This document shows positions 27,647-35,637 of a DNA stretch of 64,000 bases, in pieces; positions within the stretch are counted from its first letter, which is position 1; each line of letters opens with the position of its first letter. Source of the stretch: Hyphomicrobiales bacterium (lineage in GTDB: Bacteria > Pseudomonadota > Alphaproteobacteria > Rhizobiales > Beijerinckiaceae). The translations under genes and the position numbers were made by a program. The notes beneath the pieces are model-generated. The model saw nothing but the letters and a program-made list of their open reading frames with translations. It was not told the origin of the DNA and made no database searches. Location: NCBI GenBank assembly GCA_900473415.1, contig UCLR01000008.1, forward strand, positions 1-64,000. Direction: 5' to 3'.

Positions 27647-29269
27647 ATGACCGATCTCTTGACCATCCAGGCGTCGGCGGCCGATGTCGCGCCGCATGCG
27701 CGCCGGCGCACCTTCGCCATCATCTCGCACCCGGACGCGGGCAAGACGACACTGACCGAGAAGCTGCTCTATTTCGGCGGCGCCATTCAGCTCGCCGGCG
27801 AGGTGCGCGCCAAGCAGGGCCGCCGCCAGACCTCCTCGGACTGGATGAAGATCGAGCGCCAGCGCGGCATCTCGGTCGTCACCTCGGTGATGACCTTCGA
27901 GTATGGCGGCCACGTCTTCAACCTGCTCGACACGCCAGGGCACGAGGACTTCTCGGAGGACACCTACCGGACGCTGACCGCAGTCGATTCCGCCGTGATG
28001 GTCATCGACGCCGCCAAGGGCATCGAGGACCGCACCAAGAAGCTCTTCGAGGTCTGCCGCCTGCGCGACATCCCGATCGTCACCTTCATCAACAAGGTCG
28101 ACCGCGAGACGCGCGACCCCTTCGACCTGATCAACGAGATCGAGACGACGCTGGCGCTCGACGTCGCGCCGATGACCTGGCCAGTCGGCCGCGGCCGCGA
28201 TTTCGTCGGTACCTACGACCTCAAGGCAAACACCTTCCGCCGCAACCAGAAGGGTGACGAGAACGCCGAGGACAAGCGCGTCAACGGCTGGGACGATCCC
28301 TTCTTCGACGAAATGCTGCCCGACGGCAGCGCCGAGGCCTGGCGCGAGGAAGTCTTCCTCGCCAGCGAGGGCCTGAAGCCCTTCAACCTGCAGGCCTTCC
28401 GCGAGGGCCATCTGACGCCGCTCTATTTCGGCGCGGCGCTGCGCGACTATGGCGTGCGCGACCTGATCGATGCGCTCGGTGCCTATGCTCCCAGCCCGCG
28501 CGCGCAAGCTTCCGACAAGCGCCCGATCGAGGCGGGCGAGCCGAAGATGACCGGCTTCGTCTTCAAGATCCAGGCAAACATGGACCCGAACCACCGCGAC
28601 CGCATTGCCTTCATGCGCGTCTGCTCGGGCAAGTTGACCCGCGGCATGAAGGCGAAGCTGGTGCGGACGGGCAAGCCGATGCCGCTCAACGCGCCGCAGT
28701 TTTTCTTCGCCCGCGACCGCTCGATCGCGGAGGAGGCCTTCGCCGGCGATATCGTCGGCCTGCCCAACCACGGCACGCTGCGCATCGGCGATACGCTGAC
28801 CGAGGGCGAGGACATCGTCTTCAAGGGTGTGCCGAGCTTCGCCCCGGAAATCCTGCGCCGCGTCAAGCTCAAGGACGCGATGAAGGCGAAGAAGCTGCGC
28901 GAGGCGCTGCAGCAGATGGCCGAGGAAGGCGTCGTGCAGATCTTCCTGCCGCATGACGGCGCGCCCGCCATCGTCGGCGTCGTCGGCGCCCTCCAGCTCG
29001 ACGTGCTCAAGGAGCGGATGGAAGCAGAGTATTCCCTGCCTATCGATTTCGAGCCCTGCCAGTTCGCCATCGCTCGCTGGGTCTCGTCCGACGACAAACT
29101 GGCGCTCCAGAAATTCGTCGGCGCCAAGCCCTCGGCCATGGCCGACGACCTCGACGGCGACCCGGTGTTCATGGCGTCCAGCCAGTTCACGCTGAAATAC
29201 GACGCCGAGCGCGCGCCGGACGTCCGCTTCTCGGATGTGAAGGACTATCAGAAGGTCGCCAAGGGCTGA
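27647..29269 (+). CDS. prfC: Peptide chain release factor 3
   Basis: A 540-residue translational GTPase that removes RF1/RF2 from the ribosome after termination. G1 is SHPDAGKT (residues 27-34), the RF3-type switch region is SSDWMKIERQRGISV, G3 is DTPGHEDFSEDTYR and G4 is NKVD. Domain II and the C-terminal domain III follow in the expected order (for example QFFFARDRS and GVVGALQLDVLKERM). The length is typical for RF3. It is monocistronic; the ribosome site before the ATG is weak. An antisense open frame (27545-29281) covers nearly the whole gene and is a GC-skew artefact. Confidence 0.96.
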   Translation: MTDLLTIQASAADVAPHARRRTFAIISHPDAGKTTLTEKLLYFGGAIQLAGEVRAKQGRRQTSSDWMKIERQRGISVVTSVMTFEYGGHVFNLLDTPGHEDFSEDTYRTLTAVDSAVMVIDAAKGIEDRTKKLFEVCRLRDIPIVTFINKVDRETRDPFDLINEIETTLALDVAPMTWPVGRGRDFVGTYDLKANTFRRNQKGDENAEDKRVNGWDDPFFDEMLPDGSAEAWREEVFLASEGLKPFNLQAFREGHLTPLYFGAALRDYGVRDLIDALGAYAPSPRAQASDKRPIEAGEPKMTGFVFKIQANMDPNHRDRIAFMRVCSGKLTRGMKAKLVRTGKPMPLNAPQFFFARDRSIAEEAFAGDIVGLPNHGTLRIGDTLTEGEDIVFKGVPSFAPEILRRVKLKDAMKAKKLREALQQMAEEGVVQIFLPHDGAPAIVGVVGALQLDVLKERMEAEYSLPIDFEPCQFAIARWVSSDDKLALQKFVGAKPSAMADDLDGDPVFMASSQFTLKYDAERAPDVRFSDVKDYQKVAKG

Positions 29270-29322
29270 GGCCAGCCACACTGTGGCCTGAAAGTGACAG
29301 CCGGCGACCGCCGACTGTCGTT

Positions 29323-29336
29323 TTGATCCGGATCAA
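29323..29336. promoter_or_regulatory. FNR/FixK-type operator upstream of ompW
   Basis: The sequence TTGATCCGGATCAA is a perfect match to the FNR/FixK consensus TTGAT-N4-ATCAA. Its centre lies about 95 bases before the ompW start codon. If it acts at -41.5, transcription would start near 29371. OmpW is oxygen/FNR controlled in enteric bacteria, which supports a real site. Confidence 0.8.
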
Positions 29337-29424
29337 TTCGCCACACGGGAAACAGGCGCTCATGGGGGCATGAGCCGCCGCGCCGCCGGGGTGTCGCAGC
29401 TCGCTACTCTGGGGGCTGCCGCCT

Positions 29425-30114
29425 ATGATCTCTCGCTCGATCCGTCTTTCCCTCGCCGCCGCGCTGCTCAGCGCCACGGCCCTCAGCGCGGCACAGGCCG
29501 GCGACCTGCCGACGAAGAAGGGCGCACCGGTCGCGCCCGTGCTGGAGAGCTGGAGCCCGTGGATGCTTCGCGGCCGTGCGCTCTTCGTCATGCCGCAGGA
29601 AGACGCGAGCCTGACGCTCGGCGGCGCGCCGATCGTCGGCGGCAAGGTCGACATCTCCAACTCGGTCGTGCCCGAGCTCGACATCACCTATTTCTTCACG
29701 AAGAACATCGCCGCCGAGCTCATCCTCGGTGTCACGCCGCATAACGTGAAGGGTGCGGGCTCCCTGGCCGGCGCGCGCATCGGCTCGGCCTGGCTGCTGC
29801 CTCCGACCCTGATGCTGCAATACCACTTCACCGACCTCGGCGCCTTCAAGCCCTATGTCGGCGTCGGCGTGAACTACACGGTGTTCTTCGACGAGAAGGC
29901 CAAGGGCGGCTTCACCGATTTCGACTTGAAGGATTCGTTCGGCTTCGCCCTTCAGGCCGGCTTCGACTACATGATCGACAAGCACTGGGGCATCAACTTC
30001 GACGTCAAAAAGATCTTCCTGGAGCCGAAGGTGAAGGTGAACAACGGTCTTATCGCCGGCAAGGTCAAGATCGACCCCTGGCTGATCGGCGCCGGTGTGA
30101 CCTATCGCTTCTAA
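29425..30114 (+). CDS. ompW: OmpW-family outer-membrane protein
   Basis: A 229-residue outer-membrane beta-barrel (eight strands expected). There is a signal peptide of about 25 residues (ISRSIRLSLAAALL and on, cleavage near AAQAGD). The family features are SPWMLRGRALFVMPQ at the mature N-terminus, VPELDITYFFTKNIAAELI, PPTLMLQYHF, and the C-terminal GAGVTYRF ending in Phe, the outer-membrane insertion signal. The small barrel probably lets hydrophobic molecules cross the outer membrane. An FNR/FixK box precedes it and a strong terminator follows, so it is a single-gene unit likely induced at low oxygen. Confidence 0.92.
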   Translation: MISRSIRLSLAAALLSATALSAAQAGDLPTKKGAPVAPVLESWSPWMLRGRALFVMPQEDASLTLGGAPIVGGKVDISNSVVPELDITYFFTKNIAAELILGVTPHNVKGAGSLAGARIGSAWLLPPTLMLQYHFTDLGAFKPYVGVGVNYTVFFDEKAKGGFTDFDLKDSFGFALQAGFDYMIDKHWGINFDVKKIFLEPKVKVNNGLIAGKVKIDPWLIGAGVTYRF

Positions 30115-30147
30115 GTCGACAGGAGGCGTCGACTTGGGGCTGGGGGG

Positions 30148-30175
30148 AAGGGAGCGGTTCGCCGCTCCCTTTTTT
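30148..30175 (+). terminator. Intrinsic terminator after ompW
   Basis: A 10-base stem AAGGGAGCGG / CCGCTCCCTT (30148-30157 with 30162-30171) has the very stable TTCG tetraloop, followed by a run of Ts to 30175. Confidence 0.92.
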
Positions 30176-30191
30176 GTTGTGCCCGACGCCC

Positions 30192-30665
30192 TCAGCTTCC
30201 GGCGAACCCCAGGGGGATCGCCGTCGTCGACTTCAGCTCCTCCATCGCGAACATCGAGGTGACGTCGCTCAAGTCGATGCGCGAGATCAGCTTCTTGTAG
30301 AGCACGTCATAGGCGGCGATGTCTGAGACATAGGCCTTGAGCAGGTAGTCGATCTCGCCGCTCATCCGGTAGAAGTCGACGATCTCGGGCAGGTCATGCA
30401 CGGCGGCATGGAAGCGCTCCAGCCATTCCATCGAATGGCGGGCCGTCCTGATCGCGATGAAGACAGTGACGCCGGCCTTGAGCAGCTCCCGGTCAAGCAG
30501 CGCGACGCGTTTGCGGATGAATCCGCCCGCCTCCAGCTTTTGCACGCGCCGCCAGCATGGCGTCGGCGAAAGCCCGACCGCCTCGGCCAGTTCTGCCAGG
30601 GGCAGGCTCGCATCCTCCTGCAGCCGCGTCAGGATGCGCAGGTCGAACGCGTCGAGCTTGCTCAT
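30192..30665 (-). CDS. Lrp/AsnC-family regulator
   Basis: A 157-residue regulator. The N-terminal helix-turn-helix (about residues 4-60: DLRILTRLQEDASLPLAELA, then GLSPTPCWRRVQKLE) is followed by the RAM effector domain (VTVFIAIRT; DFYRMSGEIDYLLK). The PTPCWRR recognition helix is the form seen in Lrp relatives controlling amino-acid degradation. It is divergent from a cysteine dioxygenase gene with a 186-base AT-rich gap, a setup typical of a regulator and its target; cysteine or a related amino acid is a likely effector (inference). Confidence 0.9.
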   Translation of the reverse strand: MSKLDAFDLRILTRLQEDASLPLAELAEAVGLSPTPCWRRVQKLEAGGFIRKRVALLDRELLKAGVTVFIAIRTARHSMEWLERFHAAVHDLPEIVDFYRMSGEIDYLLKAYVSDIAAYDVLYKKLISRIDLSDVTSMFAMEELKSTTAIPLGFAGS

Positions 30666-30693
30666 GGAGCCCCTATCTCAACCCAGGATTCGA

Positions 30694-30713
30694 ATATCGC
30701 CTCAACTCGATAT
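30694..30713. promoter_or_regulatory. Candidate Lrp operator between the divergent regulator and cysteine dioxygenase
   Basis: An inverted repeat ATATCG-N8-CGATAT lies 28 bases upstream of the Lrp-type gene, in the AT-rich divergent gap. AT-rich repeats (TCATTTT twice near 30740-30765) follow on the other side. Lrp-type sites are degenerate and AT-rich, so this is plausible but not specific. Confidence 0.35.
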
Positions 30714-30851
30714 GAAGCAATTATTTTCTACCAGGCATCTCATTTTGAGTTTCATTTTCTAGGACAGAGGCCAACATCCAAAAAACTCGCAAACCGGTTC
30801 CTGCGGCCGTTGCTATCCTTTCTGGATCGGATTTCAGGGAGAATCAGGCGG

Positions 30852-31424
30852 ATGCAGGGGCTTCTGGGCGAAGAGCGACGCAAGGCTATCCTGCGCAGCC
30901 TGCGCACCGACGAGGGCACGCTTTCGCAGGACTACCTTGCAGCGGCGCGCGGCGTCCTGCACGAACTCGTTACGGTGCCGGGGCTGATCAGGTCGCTGCC
31001 GCTCGAACGCAAACCCGGCAGCTACGCCCGCAACCTGCTCGCCGGGGACGATGAGGTCAGCGTCTGGGCGATGGTCTGGGGCGAAGGCTCGGCCACCTCG
31101 ATCCATGATCATCACTGCTCCTGCTGCTTCGGCGTCATCTCCGGCGCTGTCACCGAAACCTGGTATCGCGCCATCAATGCGACTGAGGCCGTGCCGACCG
31201 GGGAGCAGCAGCGCGAGGCGGGCTATGTCGCCTGCATGCTGCCCTCAGGCCCGAACATCCACCGCATGCGCAATTTCGGGCCGGGCGAGGCGATCTCGAT
31301 CCATATCTACGGTTTCGATCACCGGACGCATGCCTCCTCGATCGAGACCGAATACACCGCCATAGGCGAGGCGAGCATTCCGCACCTGCCCGTTCACGCC
31401 GCGGAGCTTCAGCTGCGAGGATAG
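30852..31424 (+). CDS. Cysteine dioxygenase-like cupin
   Basis: A 190-residue non-heme iron cupin that should oxidise cysteine to cysteine sulfinate. The iron ligands fit H85 and H87 in SIHDHHCSCCF and H137 in NIHRMRNFG. An Arg at position 60 (SYARNLL) lines up with the cysteine carboxylate-binding Arg of mammalian CDO, arguing for cysteine rather than 3-mercaptopropionate. C92 and Y153 (HIYGFD) line up with the Cys-Tyr cofactor pair; many bacterial CDOs lack that Cys. The ATG has AGGGAG about 14 bases upstream. It is divergent from an Lrp-type regulator. Confidence 0.85.
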   Translation: MQGLLGEERRKAILRSLRTDEGTLSQDYLAAARGVLHELVTVPGLIRSLPLERKPGSYARNLLAGDDEVSVWAMVWGEGSATSIHDHHCSCCFGVISGAVTETWYRAINATEAVPTGEQQREAGYVACMLPSGPNIHRMRNFGPGEAISIHIYGFDHRTHASSIETEYTAIGEASIPHLPVHAAELQLRG

Positions 31425-31490
31425 CCTCCCGCCCTTCTCCCCGCCTTGCGGACCACAGCGATGATGGCGCCCTTTGCGGGAGAAGCCATC

Positions 31491-32081
31491 ATGTCCATGC
31501 GGGGTCTGGCAGCATTCATCGGGCTCGAAGGTTCGGCGCAGCCGAATCTCGCCGTCACCACCGAACGGCTCGCGCAACTCGCGCCCTCGGCCAATCCCGC
31601 GATCCTCGCCGGTATCGCAGAGCGTTTCGACCGGCTCGCCGCGGAACACGACGTCACGACCCGCTTGCGCCTCTGCCATTTCCTGGCGCAGGCCGCCCAT
31701 GAGACCGACGGCTTCCGGACGCTGGAGGAATATGGCGGGCCGGCCTATTTCGTCCGCTACGAGGGCCGGCGCGATCTCGGCAATGTCCAGGCCGGCGACG
31801 GCCTCCGCTACCACGGCCGCGGCATCTTCCAGCTCACAGGCCGTGCCAATTACCGCCGCCTCAGTGACATCCTCGATATCGACCTCGAAGCCGAGCCGGA
31901 GAGGGCGAAGGAGCCGGCGGTCTCGCTCGCCGTCGCCTTCGCCTACTGGACCGAGAGCGACATCAATCCGGCCGCCGATGCCGATAACGTCACGCAGGTG
32001 ACGAAGTTGATCAATGGCGGCAGCAACGGGCTGGCTGAGCGTACGCGCAATCTCCGGGCGGCGAAGGGCATTTGGCTCTAA
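31491..32081 (+). CDS. GH19 family lysozyme/chitinase-like protein
   Basis: A 196-residue glycoside hydrolase family 19 protein. The catalytic Glu lies in FLAQAAHETDGF (E71), a second acidic cluster follows (TLEEYGG), and the conserved YHGRGIFQLTGRANY motif is intact. There is no clear signal peptide, as in phage endolysins and gene-transfer-agent lysozymes. The ATG at 31491 follows GGGAGAA. No holin, spanin or phage genes are near, so it is either a domesticated lysin or a cell-wall or biocontrol enzyme. It lies between cysteine dioxygenase and a convergent sulfur-metabolism gene. Confidence 0.83.
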   Translation: MSMRGLAAFIGLEGSAQPNLAVTTERLAQLAPSANPAILAGIAERFDRLAAEHDVTTRLRLCHFLAQAAHETDGFRTLEEYGGPAYFVRYEGRRDLGNVQAGDGLRYHGRGIFQLTGRANYRRLSDILDIDLEAEPERAKEPAVSLAVAFAYWTESDINPAADADNVTQVTKLINGGSNGLAERTRNLRAAKGIWL

Positions 32082-32089
32082 CAGCCATC

Positions 32090-32112
32090 ATGCTCGGGCT
32101 TTGCCCGAGCAT
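32090..32112. other. Strong hairpin without T-tract
   Basis: A perfect 10-base stem ATGCTCGGGC / GCCCGAGCAT with a TTT loop directly follows the GH19 stop. No T run follows on either strand, so it may be an mRNA-protecting hairpin or a Rho-assisted end rather than a standard terminator. Confidence 0.5.
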
Positions 32113-32130
32113 CTCATGACCGGAGGGCCC

Positions 32131-32167
32131 TGATATCCGAGATCGCCGGGTCAAGCCCGGCCATCAC
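32131..32167. repeat. Half-copy of GTCAT/ATGAC-type intergenic repeat
   Basis: The stretch TGATATCCGAGATCGCCGGG then TCAAGCCCGGCCATCAC has arms GCCGGG/CCCGGC and the same order as the right half of the repeat at 57743-57839 (GGAGATGCCCGGGTCGAGCC then CGGGCATGAC). It sits between convergent genes. Confidence 0.45.
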
Positions 32168-32176
32168 GGCGGGCCC

Positions 32177-33331
32177 TCAGCCGTGCCCAGCCTTCAGCGC
32201 CTGATCGAGATCGGCATAGAGGTCTTCGACATGCTCGATGCCGGTCGACAGCCGCAGCAGGTCCGTCGGGCAGGGCGAACCCGCGCCCTCGATCGAGGCG
32301 CGGTGCTCGATCAGGCTCTCGACACCGCCCAGCGAGGTCGCGCGCTTGTAGAGCCCGACATGCGCGGCCGTCTTGATCGCGGCGGCCTCGCCGCCCGTCA
32401 CCTGGACCGACAGCATGTAGCCGAAGCCGTTCTCCATCTGTCGGGCCGCGATGTCGTGGCCGGGATGCTGGGGCAGGCCGGGATAGAGCACGCGCGCGAC
32501 CAGCGGATGGGCGGAAAGGCGTTGCGCCAAATCCATCGCCGAGGCGGACTGGCGCTCCTGCCGAACATGGAGCGTGCGTAGGCCCCGCATCAGCAGATAG
32601 GATTCGAACGGGCCGAGGATCCCGCCCTGCCCTTTCCGCACCGTCTTGACGCGGTTCCAGAACTCATCGTCCTCGCGGGCGCAGAGCACGCCTGCGACCA
32701 CGTCCGAATGGCCGTTCAGCACCTTCGTCGCCGCATGCATCACGATGTCGGCGCCGAGCGTCAGCGGGCGGGTATGGACCGGCGAGGCGCAGGTCGAATC
32801 GACCGCGAGCTTCGCTCCGGCTTGGTGCGCGATCTCGGCCGCGGCGGCGATGTCGGTGATGGTCCAGAGCGGGTTCGAGGGCGTCTCGGCCCAGACGAGC
32901 TTGGTCGCGCCCGGCTTCACGGCCGCCTTGAGCGCAGCGAGGTCGTCGGTTTCGACGAAGTCGATCTTCAGCCCCCAGCGCGTCGCCTCGGTCAAGAGCC
33001 AGGCGCGCAGCGCCCAGTACATCACCTTGGACGCGACGACATGGTCACCGGGCGAGAGCGCCTGGAACACCGCCGTCGCGGCCGCCATGCCGGAGCCGAA
33101 GAGCAGCGCGCCGGCCGTCGCCTCCTCCAGCATGGCGAGCACGCTCTCGCACTCGCGCACCGTCTCGTTGTCCGGGCGGCCATAGATGAAGCCGGAGGAA
33201 TAGCCGTTGTCCTCGTCACGGATATAGGTCGTCGAGATATGGATCGGTGGCACCACGGCCCTGGTCTGCGGGTCGATCTTGCCCATGGCCTGCGCGGCGA
33301 GGCTCCGGGGGTTCCAGCTCTTCGTGCTCAT
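32177..33331 (-). CDS. Cystathionine gamma-synthase/lyase-family PLP enzyme
   Basis: A 384-residue trans-sulfuration family enzyme. The features are FGSGMAAATAVFQAL (phosphate-binding), AETPSNPLWTI, AVDSTCASPVHTRPL with the PLP-contact Asp, and the Schiff-base lysine in HAATKVLNGHSD (K203), the usual SATKYxxGHSD site. The start at 33331 has GGAGAG upstream; the frame before it is not protein-like. A specific substrate (cystathionine, methionine or homoserine esters) cannot be decided. It is divergent from an Lrp-type regulator, as in methionine gamma-lyase (mde) loci, which is suggestive. Confidence 0.88.
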   Translation of the reverse strand: MSTKSWNPRSLAAQAMGKIDPQTRAVVPPIHISTTYIRDEDNGYSSGFIYGRPDNETVRECESVLAMLEEATAGALLFGSGMAAATAVFQALSPGDHVVASKVMYWALRAWLLTEATRWGLKIDFVETDDLAALKAAVKPGATKLVWAETPSNPLWTITDIAAAAEIAHQAGAKLAVDSTCASPVHTRPLTLGADIVMHAATKVLNGHSDVVAGVLCAREDDEFWNRVKTVRKGQGGILGPFESYLLMRGLRTLHVRQERQSASAMDLAQRLSAHPLVARVLYPGLPQHPGHDIAARQMENGFGYMLSVQVTGGEAAAIKTAAHVGLYKRATSLGGVESLIEHRASIEGAGSPCPTDLLRLSTGIEHVEDLYADLDQALKAGHG

Positions 33332-33465
33332 CGTCTCTCCGGGGCCTTCCTGCTGTGCGGCAATGTCGCCGGTCTCAATAGCTGGATACAGCCTATCCGG
33401 CAGCCGCAATTTTAGTTGGCGTTTTTCAGCGCGAGGCAGCTATTTTCGTCACTGGAGAATGCACC

Positions 33466-33975
33466 ATGACGAAAATCGCCGAGCTTGACCGTTTCGACCA
33501 TGCGCTGCTGGCGGAAATGCAGCGCGACAACCAGACTCCGGCCCGCATTCTGGCGGAGCGAGTCGGGTTGTCGCAGAGCGCCGTGCTGCGCCGCCTGCGC
33601 CGGCTGCGGGCGGAGAAGATCATCACCGCCGACATCTCGATCGTCAGCCCCGCCGTGCTCGGCGTGCCCGTTACCATCCATGTGCTGGTTTCGCTCGTAC
33701 GGGGCTCGCAGCTCGCAGACGAGTTTGCGCGCAAGCTGGGCTCCCGGCCCGAGATCCGGCAGGCATCCTATGTGACCGGCGGCGCGGATTTCGTCCTCCA
33801 CCTCCAGGTGGAGAGCATGGAGGCCTATGCCGCCTTCGCCCGCGAGATGTTCCACGACGATCCCAACGTCTCGTCGTTCTACACCTATGTCGCGATGCGC
33901 GAAGTAGTCGGGCCGACGCAAAATAACCGGGCCGAGCGCGGCAGCGCGACGTCTCGCCCGAGCCGGCGCGGCTAG
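33466..33975 (+). CDS. Lrp/AsnC-family regulator
   Basis: A 169-residue regulator with an N-terminal helix-turn-helix (FDHALLAEMQRDNQTPARILA; GLSQSAVLRRLRRLR) and a RAM domain (VTIHVLVSL; ASYVTGGADFVLHL). The C-terminal tail of about 15 residues is Arg/Ser-rich. It is divergent from the cystathionine gamma-synthase-family gene with a 134-base gap, so it most likely controls that gene in response to methionine or a related compound (inference). The gap contains an AT-rich patch near 33408-33430. Confidence 0.9.
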   Translation: MTKIAELDRFDHALLAEMQRDNQTPARILAERVGLSQSAVLRRLRRLRAEKIITADISIVSPAVLGVPVTIHVLVSLVRGSQLADEFARKLGSRPEIRQASYVTGGADFVLHLQVESMEAYAAFAREMFHDDPNVSSFYTYVAMREVVGPTQNNRAERGSATSRPSRRG

Positions 33976-34119
33976 CATCAGATCTTTCGAGGTTCCGACC
34001 CGACTCTGGCGAGCGAGGAAAAGTTCCATGACGAGCCGTCATGTCCGCCGCGGCCAGGCGCATGTCCAGTGCCGCCTGATGGCCTTGCTCGGCCGCCATG
34101 CCGAACCCATGTCGGGAAG

Positions 34120-34629
34120 ATGAGTACGCTTCCGGGACTGTCCACCGAACGCCGAACGCCACTCTGGGCCGTTTTGCTGATCGCGGTTATTCCCGTCGTC
34201 GCGGCCTCCCTGCTGGGCAGCGCGGTAACCGTCCCGCAGATCGCCGGCTGGTATGCCCGGCTGGCGAAGCCGCCGTTCAATCCGCCAAACTGGATTTTCG
34301 CGCCGGTCTGGACGGCGCTTTATGTGCTGATGGCGTTTGCGGTGTTCCGCATCCTGCGCATTCCGGTCGGCCTGCCCGGACGCCGCCGCGCCCTGCTGGC
34401 CTACCACCTGCAGCTTTTGCTGAATATCGCATGGTCCTTCGCGTTCTTCGGCGCCAACAGCCCGTTGGCGGGCCTCGTCGTCATCCTGCCCCTGCTGGCG
34501 GCAATCCTCGCCACGATCGCGGCGTTCCGGCCGCTCGACCGGCTCGCAGCAAACCTGCTCTGGCCCTATTTCGCCTGGGTCTGCTTCGCGACCCTGCTCA
34601 ATGCCTCGATCTGGTGGCTGAACAACTGA
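34120..34629 (+). CDS. tspO: TspO/MBR-family protein
   Basis: A 169-residue membrane protein with five hydrophobic helices, the usual TspO size. Conserved residues are visible in WYARLAKPPFNPPNWIFAP and VWTALYVLMAF, the loop that lines the porphyrin/cholesterol pocket, and in LLNIAWSFAFFG. TspO binds and helps degrade porphyrins and modulates photosynthesis or stress responses in alphaproteobacteria. The ATG at 34120 has GGGAAG immediately upstream, too close for an ideal ribosome site, but it gives the standard N-terminus. It is convergent with the response regulator. Confidence 0.9.
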   Translation: MSTLPGLSTERRTPLWAVLLIAVIPVVAASLLGSAVTVPQIAGWYARLAKPPFNPPNWIFAPVWTALYVLMAFAVFRILRIPVGLPGRRRALLAYHLQLLLNIAWSFAFFGANSPLAGLVVILPLLAAILATIAAFRPLDRLAANLLWPYFAWVCFATLLNASIWWLNN

Positions 34630-34633
34630 GGCC

Positions 34634-35008
34634 TCAGCCGATCGAACGCTCGATCACCTTCATCACGGTCGCCCGCAATTCGGCGATGGTGAAGGGCTTG
34701 GTCATCACCTCGGACACGATCGCTTCCAGGCTCTTCGCCCGCTCGCGCTGCTCGGCATAGCCGGTCATCAGCATGATCGTGAGTTCCGGAAATTGCTGCT
34801 TGGCGGCAAGCGCCAGTGCGATGCCGTCCATCAGCGGCATGCGGATATCGGTCAGCAGCAGGTCGAAGCGCCCCTTCTCGGCGATGAGGATGTCGAGCGC
34901 CTCGGCACCGTCGGCGGCAGTGAGGCAGCTGTGACCGTCCATGCCGAGGCCACGCGCCACCAGCGTGCGCAACGGCTCCTCGTCGTCGACGACCAGGATG
35001 CGTGACAT
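34634..35008 (-). CDS. Single-domain CheY-like response regulator
   Basis: A 124-residue receiver domain without an output domain. The acidic pair is VVDDE (D8, D9), the phosphorylation site D54 lies in LLTDIRMP, and the conserved Lys is in VMTKPF (K104). The Thr in MTGYAE completes the usual set. The start at 35008 is the only one giving a proper receiver N-terminus. It sits 11 bases after hpt and may be co-transcribed with it. The cognate kinase is not in the window. Confidence 0.9.
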   Translation of the reverse strand: MSRILVVDDEEPLRTLVARGLGMDGHSCLTAADGAEALDILIAEKGRFDLLLTDIRMPLMDGIALALAAKQQFPELTIMLMTGYAEQRERAKSLEAIVSEVMTKPFTIAELRATVMKVIERSIG

Positions 35009-35019
35009 TCGGCAGTTCC

Positions 35020-35577
35020 TCAGATGCCCGGCAGGCCGGCCTGGTCCTCGGTCTCGACCACGCCGACGAAGGGCAGCTGCCGATAGGAATGGGCGACGTC
35101 CATGCCGTAGCCGACCACGAAATAGTCCGGGCATTCGAAGCCGACATAGTCGGCCTGGATATTCACGGCGCGCTTGCCGGGCTTCTCCAGAAGCACCGCG
35201 CTCGAGACCTTCGCGGCCCCGCGCGCCGCCAGCAGGTCCTTGGCGAAGGCAAGCGTGCGGCCGGATTCGAGGATATCGTCGACGAGCAGCACGTCGCGGC
35301 CGCGCACGTCGCTCTGCACGTCGCGCAGAATCTCGACCTGCCCCACGGAGACGGTGCCGGACAGATAGCTCGACAGATGCACGAACTCGACCTGAGGCGC
35401 GAGCCCGACCCGATGCATCGCCCGGATCAGATCAGCAGCGAACATGAAGCTGCCCTTCAGCACGGCGACGACGAGCAGGTCCTTCGGGTTGCTGGCCGCG
35501 ATGGCTTCGGCCATCTCCTCGTTCCGCCGCGCGATCGCGGCCTCGTCGTAAAGAACCCTGATCCGCCGTTCCGGCAT
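35020..35577 (-). CDS. hpt: Hypoxanthine phosphoribosyltransferase
   Basis: A 185-residue purine-salvage enzyme that converts hypoxanthine or guanine with PRPP to IMP or GMP. The PRPP loop is LLVDDILESGRTL, the upstream strand region is VVAVLKGSFMFAADL, and the purine-binding C-terminal loop is YVGFECPDYFVVGYGMD. Length and motif order match HPRT. It is followed closely by the receiver-domain gene. The start is the first ATG after a short gap of about 60 bases to the zinc-ribbon gene. Confidence 0.92.
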   Translation of the reverse strand: MPERRIRVLYDEAAIARRNEEMAEAIAASNPKDLLVVAVLKGSFMFAADLIRAMHRVGLAPQVEFVHLSSYLSGTVSVGQVEILRDVQSDVRGRDVLLVDDILESGRTLAFAKDLLAARGAAKVSSAVLLEKPGKRAVNIQADYVGFECPDYFVVGYGMDVAHSYRQLPFVGVVETEDQAGLPGI

Positions 35578-35637
35578 GATGTCTCCATCTCGCGCCGGAC
35601 CGCCCCGCTGTATCGGAGCCCAAACCTCCCGGCCACC

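Noticed and set aside
27545-29281. 578-codon minus-strand open frame
   Set aside because: Antisense to prfC; composition is typical of a shadow frame.
32090-32112. Hairpin after the GH19 gene as an intrinsic terminator
   Set aside because: The stem is perfect but no T-tract follows on either strand, so I list it only as a hairpin.
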